A DNA stretch of 64,000 nt from Petrolisthes cinctipes (Eukaryota > Arthropoda > Malacostraca > Decapoda > Porcellanidae): NCBI GenBank assembly GCA_033782935.1, contig JAWQEG010000166.1, positions 1,764,001 through 1,828,000 of the forward strand, written 5' to 3'. Every line of letters starts with the position of its first letter. Position 1 is the stretch's first letter. Below, piece by piece: positions 21,305-33,076 of the stretch. The notes under the pieces were generated by a model. It made no database searches and was not told where the DNA came from. It saw nothing but the letters and a program-made list of their open reading frames with translations. The position numbers were made by a program, and so were the translations under genes.

Positions 21305-24300
21305 ACACTGAGTAGGCATGTACAGATTGCTTCTGGGACCCCAAAATATTGAATTTTCGGGTGTTTTGAGCCTGAATTTGAGATATAAACGGGTACTGAA
21401 GATGCATGCACATATCGACTTTTGTGCACTTAAAAGATCGATTTTCAGTATGTTTTTCGCCTGTATTTTGAAAATACTCTAACACGGAGTAGGCATGTAC
21501 AGATACCTTCTGGGACCTCTAAATATCGAATTTTCGGGTGTTTTGGGACTGAATTTGAGATATCGATTTTTTGGCACCTAAAATGTCGATTTTTAGCATG
21601 TTTTTAGCCTATATTTTGAAAATATTCTAGCACTGTGTAGGCATGTACAGATTGCTTCTGGGACCCCAAAATATTGAATTTTCGGGTGTTTTGAGCCTGA
21701 ATTTGATATATAAACGGGTACAGAAGATACACGCACATATTGACTTTGGGCATCTAAAATATCGATTTTCAGCATGTTTTGGGCCTGTATTTTGAAAATA
21801 CTCTAACACTGAGTAGGCATGTACAGATTGCTTCTGGGACCCCAAAATATTGAATTTTCGGGTGTTTTGAGCCTGAATTTGAGATATAAACGGGTACAGA
21901 AGATACATGCACATATTGACTTTGGGCATCTAAAATATCGATTTTCAGCATGTTTTGGGCCTGTATTTTGAAAATACTCTAACACTGAGTAGGCATGTAC
22001 AGATTGCTTCTGGGACCCCAAAATATTGAATTTTCGGGTGTTTTGAGCCTGAATTTGAGATATAAACGGGTACTGAAGATGCATGCACATATCGACTTTT
22101 GTGCACCTAAAAGATCGATTTTCAGTATGTTTTGAGCATGTATTTTGAAAATACTCTAACACGGATTAGGCATGTACAGAACGCTTCTGGGACCCCTAAA
22201 TATCGAATTTTCGGGTGATTTGGGACTGAATTTGAGATATCGACTTTTTGGCACCTAAAAGATCGATTTTTAGCATGTTTTTAGCCTATATTTTGAAAAT
22301 ATTCTAGCACTGTACAGATTGCTTCTGGGACCCCAAAATATTGAATTTTAGGTGTTTTGAGCCTGAATTTGAGATATAAACGGGTACAGAAGATACATGC
22401 ACATATTGACTTTGGGCACCAAAAATATCGATTTTCAGCATGTTTTGGGCCTGAATTTTGAAAATACTCTAACACGGAGTAGGCATGTACAGATCGCTTC
22501 TGGGACCCCAAAATATCGAATTTTCGGGTTTTTAGGGTTAGAATTTGAGATTTAAACGGGTACAGAAGATGCATGCACATATCGACTTTTGGGCACCTAA
22601 AAGATCGATTTTCAGTATGTTTTTGGCCTGTATTTTGAAAATACTCTAACACGGAGTAGGCATGTACAGATACCTTCTGGGACCTCTAAATATCGAATTT
22701 TCGGGTGTTTTGGGACTGAATTTGATATATCGATTTTTTGGCACCTAAAATGTCGATTTTTAGCATGTTTTTAGCCTATATTTTGAAAATATTCTAGCAC
22801 TGTGTAATCATGTACAGATTGCTTCTGGGACCCCAAAATATTGAATTTTCGGGTGTTTTGAGCCTGAATTTGAGATATAAACGGGTACAGAAGATACATG
22901 CACATATTGACTTTGGGCACCAAAAATATCGATTTTCAGCATGTTTTGGGCCTGTATTCTGAAAATACTCTAACACTGAGTAGGCATGTACAGATTGCTT
23001 CTGGGACCCCAAAATATTGAATTTTCGGGTGTTTTGAGCCTGAATTTGAGATATAAACGGGTACTGAAGATGCATGCACATATCGACTTTTGTGCACCTA
23101 AAAGATCGATTTTCAGTATGTTTTGAGCATGTATTTTGAAAATACTCTAACACGGAGTAGGCATGTACAGATCGCTTCTGGGACCCCTAAATATCGAATT
23201 TTCGGGTGTTTTGGGACTGAATTTGAGATATCGACTTTTTGGCACCTAAAAGATCGATTTTTAGCATGTTTTTAGCCTATATTTTGAAAATATTCTAGCA
23301 CTGTACAGATTGCTTCTGGGACCCCGAAATATTGAATTTTCGGGTGTTTTGAGCCTGAATTTGAGATATAAACGGGTACAGAAGATACATGCACATATTG
23401 ACTTTGGTTACCAAAAATATCGATTTTCAGCATGTTTTGGGCCTGAATTTTGAAAATACTCTAACACGGAGTAGGCATGTACAGATCGCTTCTGGGACCC
23501 CAAAATATCGAATTTTCGGGTGTTTAGGGCCAGAATTTGAGATATAAACGGGTACAGAAGATGCATGCACATATCGACTTTTGGGCACCTAAAAGATCGA
23601 TTTTCAGTATGTTTTTGGCCTGTATTTTGAAAATACTCTAACACGGAGTAGGCATGTACAGATACCTTCTGGGACCTCTAAATATCGAATTTTCGGGTGT
23701 TTTGGGACTGAATTTGAGATATCGATTTTTTGGCACCTAAAATGTCGATTTTTAGCATGTTTTTAGCCTATATTTTGAAAATATTCTAGCACTGTGTAGG
23801 CATGTACAGATTGCTTCAGGGACCCCAAAATCTTGAATTTTCGGGTGTTTTGAGCCTGAATTTGAGATATAAACGGGTACAGAAGATACATGCACATATT
23901 GACTTTGGGCCTCTAAAATATCGATTTTCAGCATGTTTTGGGCCTGTATTTTGAAAATACTCTATCACTGAGTAGGCATGTACAGATTTCTTCTGGGACC
24001 CCAAAATATTGAATTTTCGGTTGTTTTGAGCATGAATTTGAGATATAAACGGGTACTGAAGATGCATGCACATATCGACTTTTGGGCACCAAAAAGATCG
24101 ATTTTCAGTATGTTTTTGGCCTGTATTTTGAAAATACTCTAACACGGAGTAGGCATGTACAGATACCTTCTGGGACCTCTAAATATCGAATTTTCGGGTG
24201 TTTTGGGACTGAATTTGAGATATCGATTTTTTGGAACCTAAAATGTCGATTTTTAGCATGTTTTTAGCCTATATTTTGAAAATATTCTAGCACTGTGTAG

Positions 24301-24640
24301 GCATGTACAGATTGCTTCTGGGACCCCAAAATATTGAATTTTCGGGTGTTTTGAGCCTGAATTTGAGATATAAACGGGTACAGAAGATACATGCACATAT
24401 TGACTTTGGGCATCTAAAATATCGATTTTCAGCATGTTTTGGGCCTGTATTTTGAAAATACTCTAACACTGAGTAGGCATGTACAGATTGCTTCTGGGAC
24501 CCCAAAATATTGAATTTTCGGGTGTTTTGAGCCTGAATTTGAGATATAAACGGGTACTGAAGATGCATGCACATATCGACTTTTGTGCACCTAAAAGATC
24601 GATTTTCAGTATGTTTTGAGCATGTATTTTGAAAATACTC
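21305..24640 (+). repeat. 6806-bp tandem duplication, left copy
   Basis: Marks 21627, 22304, 22794, 23295, 23786 and 24287 map to 28433, 29110, 29600, 30101, 30592 and 31093, all at +6806. The duplicated block includes the out-of-order c-c pair, so this duplication happened after the 8437-bp event. Confidence 0.85.
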
Positions 24641-24787
24641 TAACACGGAGTAGGCATGTACAGATCGCTTCTGGGACCCCTAAGTATCGAATTTTCGGGT
24701 GTTTTGGGACTGAATTTGAGATATCGACTTTTTGGCACCTAAAAGATCGATTTTTAGCATGTTTTTAGCCTATATTTTGAAAATATT

Positions 24788-25465
24788 CTAACACTGAGTA
24801 GGCATGTACAGATTGCTTCTGGGACCCCAAAATATTGAATTTTCGGTTGTTTTGAGCCTGAATTTGAGATATAAACGGGTACAGAAGATACATGCACATA
24901 CTGACTTTGGGCACCAAAAATATCGATTTTCAGCATGTTTTGGGCCTGAATTTTGAAAATACTCTAACACGGAGTAGGCATGTACAGATCGCTTTTGGGA
25001 CCCGAAAATATCGAATTTTCGGGTGTTTTGAGCCTGAATTTGAGATATAAACGGGTACTGAATATGCATCCACATATCGACTTTTGTGCACCTAAAAGAT
25101 CGATTTTCAGCATGTTTTGGGCCTGAATTTTGAAAATACTCTAACACGGAGTAGGCATGTACAGATCGCTTCTGGGACCCCAAAATATCAAATTTTCGGG
25201 TGTTTAGGGCCAGAATTTGAGATATAAACGGGTACAGAAGATGCATGCACATATCGACTTTTGTGCACCTAACAGATCGATTTTCAGTATGTTTTGAGCA
25301 TGTATTTTGAAAATACTCTAACACGGATTAGGCATGTACAGATCGCTTCTGGGACCCCTAAATATCGAATTTTCGGGTGTTTTGGGACTGAATTTGAGAT
25401 ATCGACTTTTTGGCACCTAAAAGATCGATTTTTTGCATGTTTTTAGCCTATATTTTGAAAATATT
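24788..25465 (+). repeat. Four-monomer HOR variant (678 bp), third copy
   Basis: This is the same four-monomer unit, displaced by exactly 8,437 bp from the second copy and retaining all its private changes. Confidence 0.85.
25000..25016 (-). other. CENP-B-box-like motif, copy 3
   Basis: Same 17 bases, carried by the 8437-bp duplication. Confidence 0.4.
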
Positions 25466-25966
25466 CTACCACTGAGTAGGCATGTACAGATTGCTTCTGG
25501 GACCCCAAAATATTGAATTTTCGGGTGTTTTGAGCCTGAATTTGAGATATAAACGGGTACAGAAGATACATGCACATATTGACTTTGGGCATCTAAAATA
25601 TCGATTTTCAGCATGTTTTGGGCCTGTATTTTGAAAATACTCTAACACTGAGTAGGCATGTACAGATTGCTTCTGGGACCCCAAAATATTGAATTTTCGG
25701 GTGTTTTGAGCCTGAATTTGAGATATAAACGGGTACTGAAGATGCATGCACATATCGACTTTTGTGCACCTAAAAGATCGATTTTCAGTATGTTTTGAGC
25801 ATGTATTTTGAAAATACTCTAACACGGATTAGGCATGTACAGAACGCTTCTGGGACCCCTAAATATCGAATTTTCGGGTGTTTTGGGACTGAATTTGAGA
25901 TATCGACTTTTTGGCACCTAAAAGATCGATTTTTAGCATGTTTTTAGCCTATATTTTGAAAATATT

Positions 25967-28112
25967 CTAGCACTGTACAGATTGCTTCTGGGACCCCAAA
26001 ATATTGAATTTTCGGGTATTTTGAGCCTGAATTTGAGATATAAACGGGTACAGAAGATACATGCACATATTGACTTTGGGCATCTAAAATATCGATTTTC
26101 AGCATGTTTTGGGCCTGTATTATGAAAATACTCTAACACTGAGTAGGCATGTACAGATTGCTTCTGGGACCCCAAAATATTGAATTTTCGGGTGTTTTGA
26201 GCCTGAATTTGAGATATAAACGGGTACTGAAGATGCATGCACATATCGACTTTTGTGCACCTAAAAGATCGATTTTCAGTATGTTTTGAGCATGTATTTT
26301 GAAAATACTCTAACACGGATTAGGCATGTACAGAACGCTTCTGGGATCCCTAAATATCGAATTTTCGGGTGTTTTGGGACTGAATAAGAGATATCGACTT
26401 TTTGGCACCTAAAAGATCGATTTTTAGCATGTTTTTAGCCTATATTTTGAAAATATTCTAGCACTGTACAGATTGCTTCTGGGACCCCAAAATATTGAAT
26501 TTTCGGGTGTTTTGAGCCTGAATTTGAGATATAAACGGGTACAGAAGATACATGCACATATTGACTTTGGGCACCAAAAATATCGATTTTCAGCATGTTT
26601 TGGGCCTGAATTTTGAAAATACTCTAACACGGAGTAGGCATGTACAGATCGCTTCTGGGACCCCAAAATATCGAATTTTCGGGTGTTTAGGGCCAGAAAT
26701 TGAGATATAAACGGGTACAGAAGATGCATGCACATATCGACTTTTGGGCACCTAAAAGATCGATTTTCAGTATGTTTTTGGCCTGTATTTTGAAAATACT
26801 CTAACACGGAGTAGGCATGTACAGATACCTTCTGGGACCTCTAAATATCGAATTTTCGGGTGTTTTGGGACTGAATTTGAGATATCGATTTTTTGGCACC
26901 TAAAAGATCGATTTTTTGCATGTTTTTAGCCTATATTTTGAAAATATTCTACCACTGAGTAGGCATGTACAGATTGCTTCTGGGACCCCAAAATATTGAA
27001 TTTTCGGGTGTTTTGAGCCTGAATTTGAGATATAAACGGGTACTGAAGATGCATGCACATATCGACTTTTGTGCACCTAAAAGATCGATTTTCAGTATTT
27101 TTTGAGCATGTATTTTGAAAATACTCTAACACGGATTAGGCATGTACAGAACGCTTCTGGGACCCCTAAATATCGAATTTTCGGGTGTTTTGGGACTGAA
27201 TTTGAGATATCGACTTTTTGGCACCTAAAAGATCGATTTTTAGCATGTTTTTAGCCTATATTTTGAAAATATTCTAGCACTGTACAGATTGCTTCTGGGA
27301 CCCCAAAATATTGAATTTTCGGGTATTTTGAGCCTGAATTTGAGATATAAACGGGTACAGAAGATACATGCACATATTGACTTTGGGCATCTAAAATATC
27401 GATTTTCAGCATGTTTTGGGCCTGTATTATGAAAATACTCTAACACTGAGTAGGCATGTACAGATTGCTTCTGGGACCCCAAAATATTGAATTTTCGGGT
27501 GTTTTGAGCCTGAATTTGAGATATAAACGGGTACTGAAGATGCATGCACATATCGACTTTTGTGCACCTAAAAGATCGATTTTCAGTATGTTTTGAGCAT
27601 GTATTTTGAAAATACTCTAACACGGATTAGGCATGTACAGAACGCTTCTGGGACCCCTAAATATCGAATTTTCGGGTGTTTTGGGACTGAATAAGAGATA
27701 TCGACTTTTTGGCACCTAAAAGATCGATTTTTAGCATGTTTTTAGCCTATATTTTGAAAATATTCTAGCACTGTACAGATTGCTTCTGGGACCCCAAAAT
27801 ATTGAATTTTCGGGTGTTTTGAGCCTGAATTTGAGATATAAACGGGTACAGAAGATACATGCACATATTGACTTTGAGCACCAAAAATATCGATTTTCAG
27901 CATGTTTTGGGCCTGAATTTTGAAAATACTCTAACACGGAGTAGGCATGTACAGATCGCTTCTGGGACCCCAAAATATCGAATTTTCGGGTGTTTAGGGC
28001 CAGAAATTGAGATATAAACGGGTACAGAAGATGCATGCACATATCGACTTTTGGGCACCTAAAAGATCGATTTTCAGTATGTTTTTGGCCTGTATTTTGA
28101 AAATACTCTAAC
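25967..28112 (+). repeat. 1307-bp superrepeat, second locus (about 1.4 copies)
   Basis: Spacings are 491, 491, 325, 491, and then a 668-bp unit created by the junction near 28,111. This is the 8437-bp copy of the 17.5 kb array, truncated relative to it by the later 6806-bp event. Confidence 0.82.
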
Positions 28113-28432
28113 ACTGAGTAGGCATGTACAGATTGCTTCTGGGACCCCAAAATATTGAATTTTCGGTTGTTTTGAGCCTGAATTTGAGATATAAACGGGT
28201 ACTGAAGATGCATGCACATATCGACTTTTGTGCACTTAAAAGATCGATTTTCAGTATGTTTTTCGCCTGTATTTTGAAAATACTCTAACACGGAGTAGGC
28301 ATGTACAGATACCTTCTGGGACCTCTAAATATCGAATTTTCGGGTGTTTTGGGACTGAATTTGAGATATCGATTTTTTGGCACCTAAAATGTCGATTTTT
28401 AGCATGTTTTTAGCCTATATTTTGAAAATATT
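27765..28432 (+). repeat. Junction HOR (668 bp) with consecutive a1 and a2 monomers
   Basis: The order is c1 with the 10-bp deletion (166 bp), a1 (177), a2 (177), b1 (148). The a1-to-a2 join near 28,111 is not a normal HOR order and is the breakpoint of the 6806-bp tandem duplication. Confidence 0.82.
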
Positions 28433-31400
28433 CTAGCACTGTGTAGGCATGTACAGATTGCTTCTGGGACCCCAAAATATTGAATTTTCGGGTGTTTTGA
28501 GCCTGAATTTGATATATAAACGGGTACAGAAGATACATGCACATATTGACTTTGGGCATCTAAAATATCGATTTTCAGCATGTTTTGGGCCTGTATTTTG
28601 AAAATACTCTAACACTGAGTAGGCATGTACAGATTGCTTCTGGGACCCCAAAATATTGAATTTTCGGGTGTTTTGAGCCTGAATTTGAGATATAAACGGG
28701 TACAGAAGATACATGCACATATTGACTTTGGGCATCTAAAATATCGATTTTCAGCATGTTTTGGGCCTGTATTTTGAAAATACTCTAACACTGAGTAGGC
28801 ATGTACAGATTGCTTCTGGGACCCCAAAATATTAAATTTTCGGGTGTTTTGAGCCTGAATTTGAGATATAAACGGGTACTGAAGATGCATGCACATATCG
28901 ACTTTTGTGCACCTAAAAGATCGATTTTCAGTATGTTTTGAGCATGTATTTTGAAAATACTCTAACACGGATTAGGCATGTACAGAACGCTTCTGGGACC
29001 CCTAAATATCGAATTTTCGGGTGATTTGGGACTGAATTTGAGATATCGACTTTTTGGCACCTAAAAGATCGATTTTTAGCATGTTTTTAGCCTATATTTT
29101 GAAAATATTCTAGCACTGTACAGATTGCTTCTGGGACCCCAAAATATTGAATTTTAGGTGTTTTGAGCCTGAATTTGAGATATAAACGGGTACAGAAGAT
29201 ACATGCACATATTGACTTTGGGCACCAAAAATATCGATTTTCAGCATGTTTTGGGCCTGAATTTTGAAAATACTCTAACACGGAGTAGGCATGTACAGAT
29301 CGCTTCTGGGACCCCAAAATATCGAATTTTCGGGTTTTTAGGGTTAGAATTTGAGATTTAAACGGGTACAGAAGATGCATGCACATATCGACTTTTGGGC
29401 ACCTAAAAGATCGATTTTCAGTATGTTTTTGGCCTGTATTTTGAAAATACTCTAACACGGAGTAGGCATGTACAGATACCTTCTGGGACCTCTAAATATC
29501 GAATTTTCGGGTGTTTTGGGACTGAATTTGATATATCGATTTTTTGGCACCTAAAATGTCGATTTTTAGCATGTTTTTAGCCTATATTTTGAAAATATTC
29601 TAGCACTGTGTAATCATGTACAGATTGCTTCTGGGACCCCAAAATATTGAATTTTCGGGTGTTTTGAGCCTGAATTTGAGATATAAACGGGTACAGAAGA
29701 TACATGCACATATTGACTTTGGGCACCAAAAATATCGATTTTCAGCATGTTTTGGGCCTGTATTCTGAAAATACTCTAACACTGAGTAGGCATGTACAGA
29801 TTGCTTATGGGACCCCAAAATATTGAATTTTCGGGTGTTTTGAGCCTGAATTTGAGATATAAACGGGTACTGAAGATGCATGCACATATCGACTTTTGTG
29901 CACCTAAAAGATCGATTTTCAGTATGTTTTGAGCATGTATTTTGAAAATACTCTAACACGGAGTAGGCATGTACAGATCGCTTCTGGGACCCCTAAATAT
30001 CGAATTTTCGGGTGTTTTGGGACTGAATTTGAGATATCGACTTTTTGGCACCTAAAAGATCGATTTTTAGCATGTTTTTAGCCTATATTTTGAAAATATT
30101 CTAGCACTGTACAGATTGCTTCTGGGACCCCGAAATATTGAATTTTCGGGTGTTTTGAGCCTGAATTTGAGATATAAACGGGTACAGAAGATACATGCAC
30201 ATATTGACTTTGGTTACCAAAAATATCGATTTTCAGCATGTTTTGGTCCTGAATTTTGAAAATACTCTAACACGGAGTAGGCATGTACAGATCGCTTCTG
30301 GGACCCCAAAATATCGAATTTTCGGGTGTTTAGGGCCAGAATTTGAGATATAAACGGGTACAGAAGATGCATGCACATATCGACTTTTGGGCACCTAAAA
30401 GATCGATTTTCAGTATGTTTTTGGCCTGTATTTTGAAAATACTCTAACACGGAGTAGGCATGTACAGATACCTTCTGGGACCTCTAAATATCGAATTTTC
30501 GGGGGTTTTGGGACTGAATTTGAGATATCGATTTTTTGGCACCTAAAATGTCGATTTTTAGCATGTTTTTAGCCTATATTTTGAAAATATTCTAGCACTG
30601 TGTAGGCATGTACAGATTGCTTCTGGGACCCCAAAATCTTGAATTTTCGGGTGTTTTGAGCCTGAATTTGAGATATAAACGGGTACAGAAGATACATGCA
30701 CATATTGACTTTGGGCCTCTAAAATATCGATTTTCAGCATGTTTTGGGCCTGTATTTTGAAAATACTCTATCACTGAGTAGGCATGTACAGATTTCTTCT
30801 GGGACCCCAAAATATTGAATTTTCGGGTGTTTTGAGCCTGAATTTGAGATATAAACGGGTACTGAAGATGCATGCACATATCGACTTTTGTGCACCTAAA
30901 AGATCGATTTTCAGTATGTTTTTGGCCTGTATTTTGAAAATACTCTAACACGGAGTAGGCATGTACAGATACCTTCTGGGACCTCTAAATATCGAATTTT
31001 CGGGTGTTTTGGGACTGAATTTGAGATATCGATTTTTTGGAACCTAAAATGTCGATTTTTAGCATGTTTTTAGCCTATATTTTGAAAATATTCTAGCACT
31101 GTGTAAGCATGTACAGATTGCTTCTGGGACCCCAAAATATTGAATTTTCGGGTGTTTTGAGCCTGAATTTGAGATATAAACGGGTACAGAAGATACATGC
31201 ACATATTGACTTTGGGCATCTAAAATATCGATTTTCAGCATGTTTTGGGCCTGTATTTTGAAAATACTCTAACACTGAGTAGGCATGTACAGATTGCTTC
31301 TGGGACCCCAAAATATTGAATTTTCGGGTGTTTTGAGCCTGAATTTGAGATATAAACGGGTACTGAAGATGCATGCACATATCGACTTTTGTGCACCTAA

Positions 31401-31446
31401 AAGATCGATTTTCAGTATGTTTTGAGCATGTATTTTGAAAATACTC
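28111..31446 (+). repeat. 6806-bp tandem duplication, right copy
   Basis: This matches 21,305-24,640 with few differences (for example GCTTATGGGACCCC near 29,806 and ATATTAAATTTTC near 28,832). Its first base coincides with the point where the 8437-bp copy ends, so about 28,111 is a recombination junction. Confidence 0.85.
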
Positions 31447-33076
31447 TAACACGGATTAGGCATGTACAGAACGCTTCTGGGACCCCTAAATATCGAATTT
31501 TCGGGTGTTTTGGGACTGAATTTGAGATATCGACTTTTTGGCACCTAAAAGATCGATTTTTAGCATGTTTTTAGCCTATATTTTGAAAATATTCTAGCAC
31601 TGTACAGATTGCTTCTGGGACCCCAAAATATTGAATTTTCGGGTGTTTTGAGCCTGAATTTGAGATATAAACGGGTACAGAAGATACATGCACATATTGA
31701 CTTTGGGCATCTAAAATATCGATTTTCAGCATGTTTTGGGCCTGTATTTTGAAAATACTCTAACACTGAGTAGGCATGTACAGATTGCTTCTGGGACCCC
31801 AAAATATTGAATTTTCGGGTGTTTTGAGCCTGAATTTGAGATATATACGGGTACTGAAGATGCATGCACATATCGACTTTTGTGCACCTAAAAGATCGAT
31901 TTTCAGTATGTTTTGAGCATGTATTTTGAAAATACTCTAACACGGATTAGGCATGTACAGAACGCTTCTGGGACCCCTAAATATCGAATTTTCGGGTGTT
32001 TTGGGACTGAATAAGAGATATCGACTTTTTGGCACCTAAAAGATCGATTTTTAGCATGTTTTTAGCCTATATTTTGAAAATATTCTAGCACTGTACAGAT
32101 TGCTTCTGGGACCCCAAAATATTGAATTTTCGGGTGTTTTGAGCTTGAATTTGAGATATAAACGGGTACAGAAGATACATGCACATATTGACTTTGGGCA
32201 CCAAAAATATCGATTTTCAGCATGTTTTGGGCCTGAATTTTGAAAATACTCTAACACGGAGTAGGCATGTACAGATTGCTTCTGGGACCCCAAAATATCG
32301 AATTTTCGGGTGTTTAGGGCCAGAATTTGAGATATAAACGGGTACAGAAGATGCATGCACATATCGACTTTTGTGCACCTAAAAGATCGATTTTCAGTAT
32401 GTTTTTGGCCTGTATTTTGAAAATACTCTAACACGGAGTAGGCATGTACAGATACCTTCTGGGACCTCTAAATATCGAATTTTCGAGTGTTTTGGGACTG
32501 AATTTGAGATATCGATTTTTTGGCACCTAAAATGTCGATTTTTAGCATGTTTTTAGCCTATATTTTGAAATTATTCTAGCACTGAGTAGGCATGTACAGA
32601 TTGCTTCTGGGACCCCAAAATATTGAATTTTCGAGTGTTTTGAGCCTGAATTTGAGATATAAACGGGTACAGAAGATACATGCACATATTGACTTTGGGC
32701 ACCAAAAATATCGATTTTCAGCATGTTTTGGGCCTGTATTTTGAAAATACTCTAACACTGAGTAGGCATGTACAGATTGCTTCTGGGACCCCAAAATATT
32801 GAATTTTCGGGTGTTTTGATCCTGAATTTGAGATATAAACGGGTACTGAAGATGCATGCACATATCGACTTTTGTGCACCTAAAAGATCGATTTTCAGTA
32901 TGTTTTGAGCATGTATTTTGAAAATACTCTAACACGGAGTAGGCATGTACAGATCGCTTCTGGGACCCCTAAATATCGAATTTTCGGGTGTTTTGGGACT
33001 GAATTTGAGATATCGACTTTTTGGCACCTAAAAGATCGATTTTTAGCATGTTTTTAGCCTATATTTTGAAAATATT
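31447..33076 (+). repeat. Ordinary HOR run between duplications
   Basis: Unit marks at 31594, 32085 and 32576 are spaced 491 and 491 and followed by 501. This holds standard c-a-b trimers. Variants GAATTTTCGAGTG and TTTTGAAATTATTC near 32,480-32,640 link it to the units around 3.5 kb and 21.1 kb. Confidence 0.85.

Larger units (their letters stand above)
24254..26904 (+). repeat. Long-range repeated block, copy 3 of 3
   Basis: This is the third copy of the block at 850-3,500. It is part of the larger 8437-bp duplication and so is closest to copy 2. One private change seen is GGGATCCCTAAAT near 26,344. Confidence 0.85.
21837..28113 (+). repeat. 8437-bp tandem duplication, right copy
   Basis: This matches 13,400-19,676. 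Its left junction lies where two c monomers stand back to back (21,593-21,950), and its right end lies in a1 at about 28,113, where AACACGGAG is replaced by AACACTGAG. Both edges are out-of-order monomer joins, as expected for unequal exchange. Confidence 0.85.

Noticed and set aside
27731..28291. Minus-strand open reading frames of 60-186 codons, repeated throughout the window (longest about 186 codons here)
   Set aside because: They recur with the 501-bp period and exist because 501 and 177 are multiples of 3 and the 29-bp and 10-bp changes shift frames in fixed places. Two overlapping frames are open over the same bases, codon content follows the satellite, and the peptides have no recognisable domain. 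They are repeat by-products, not genes.
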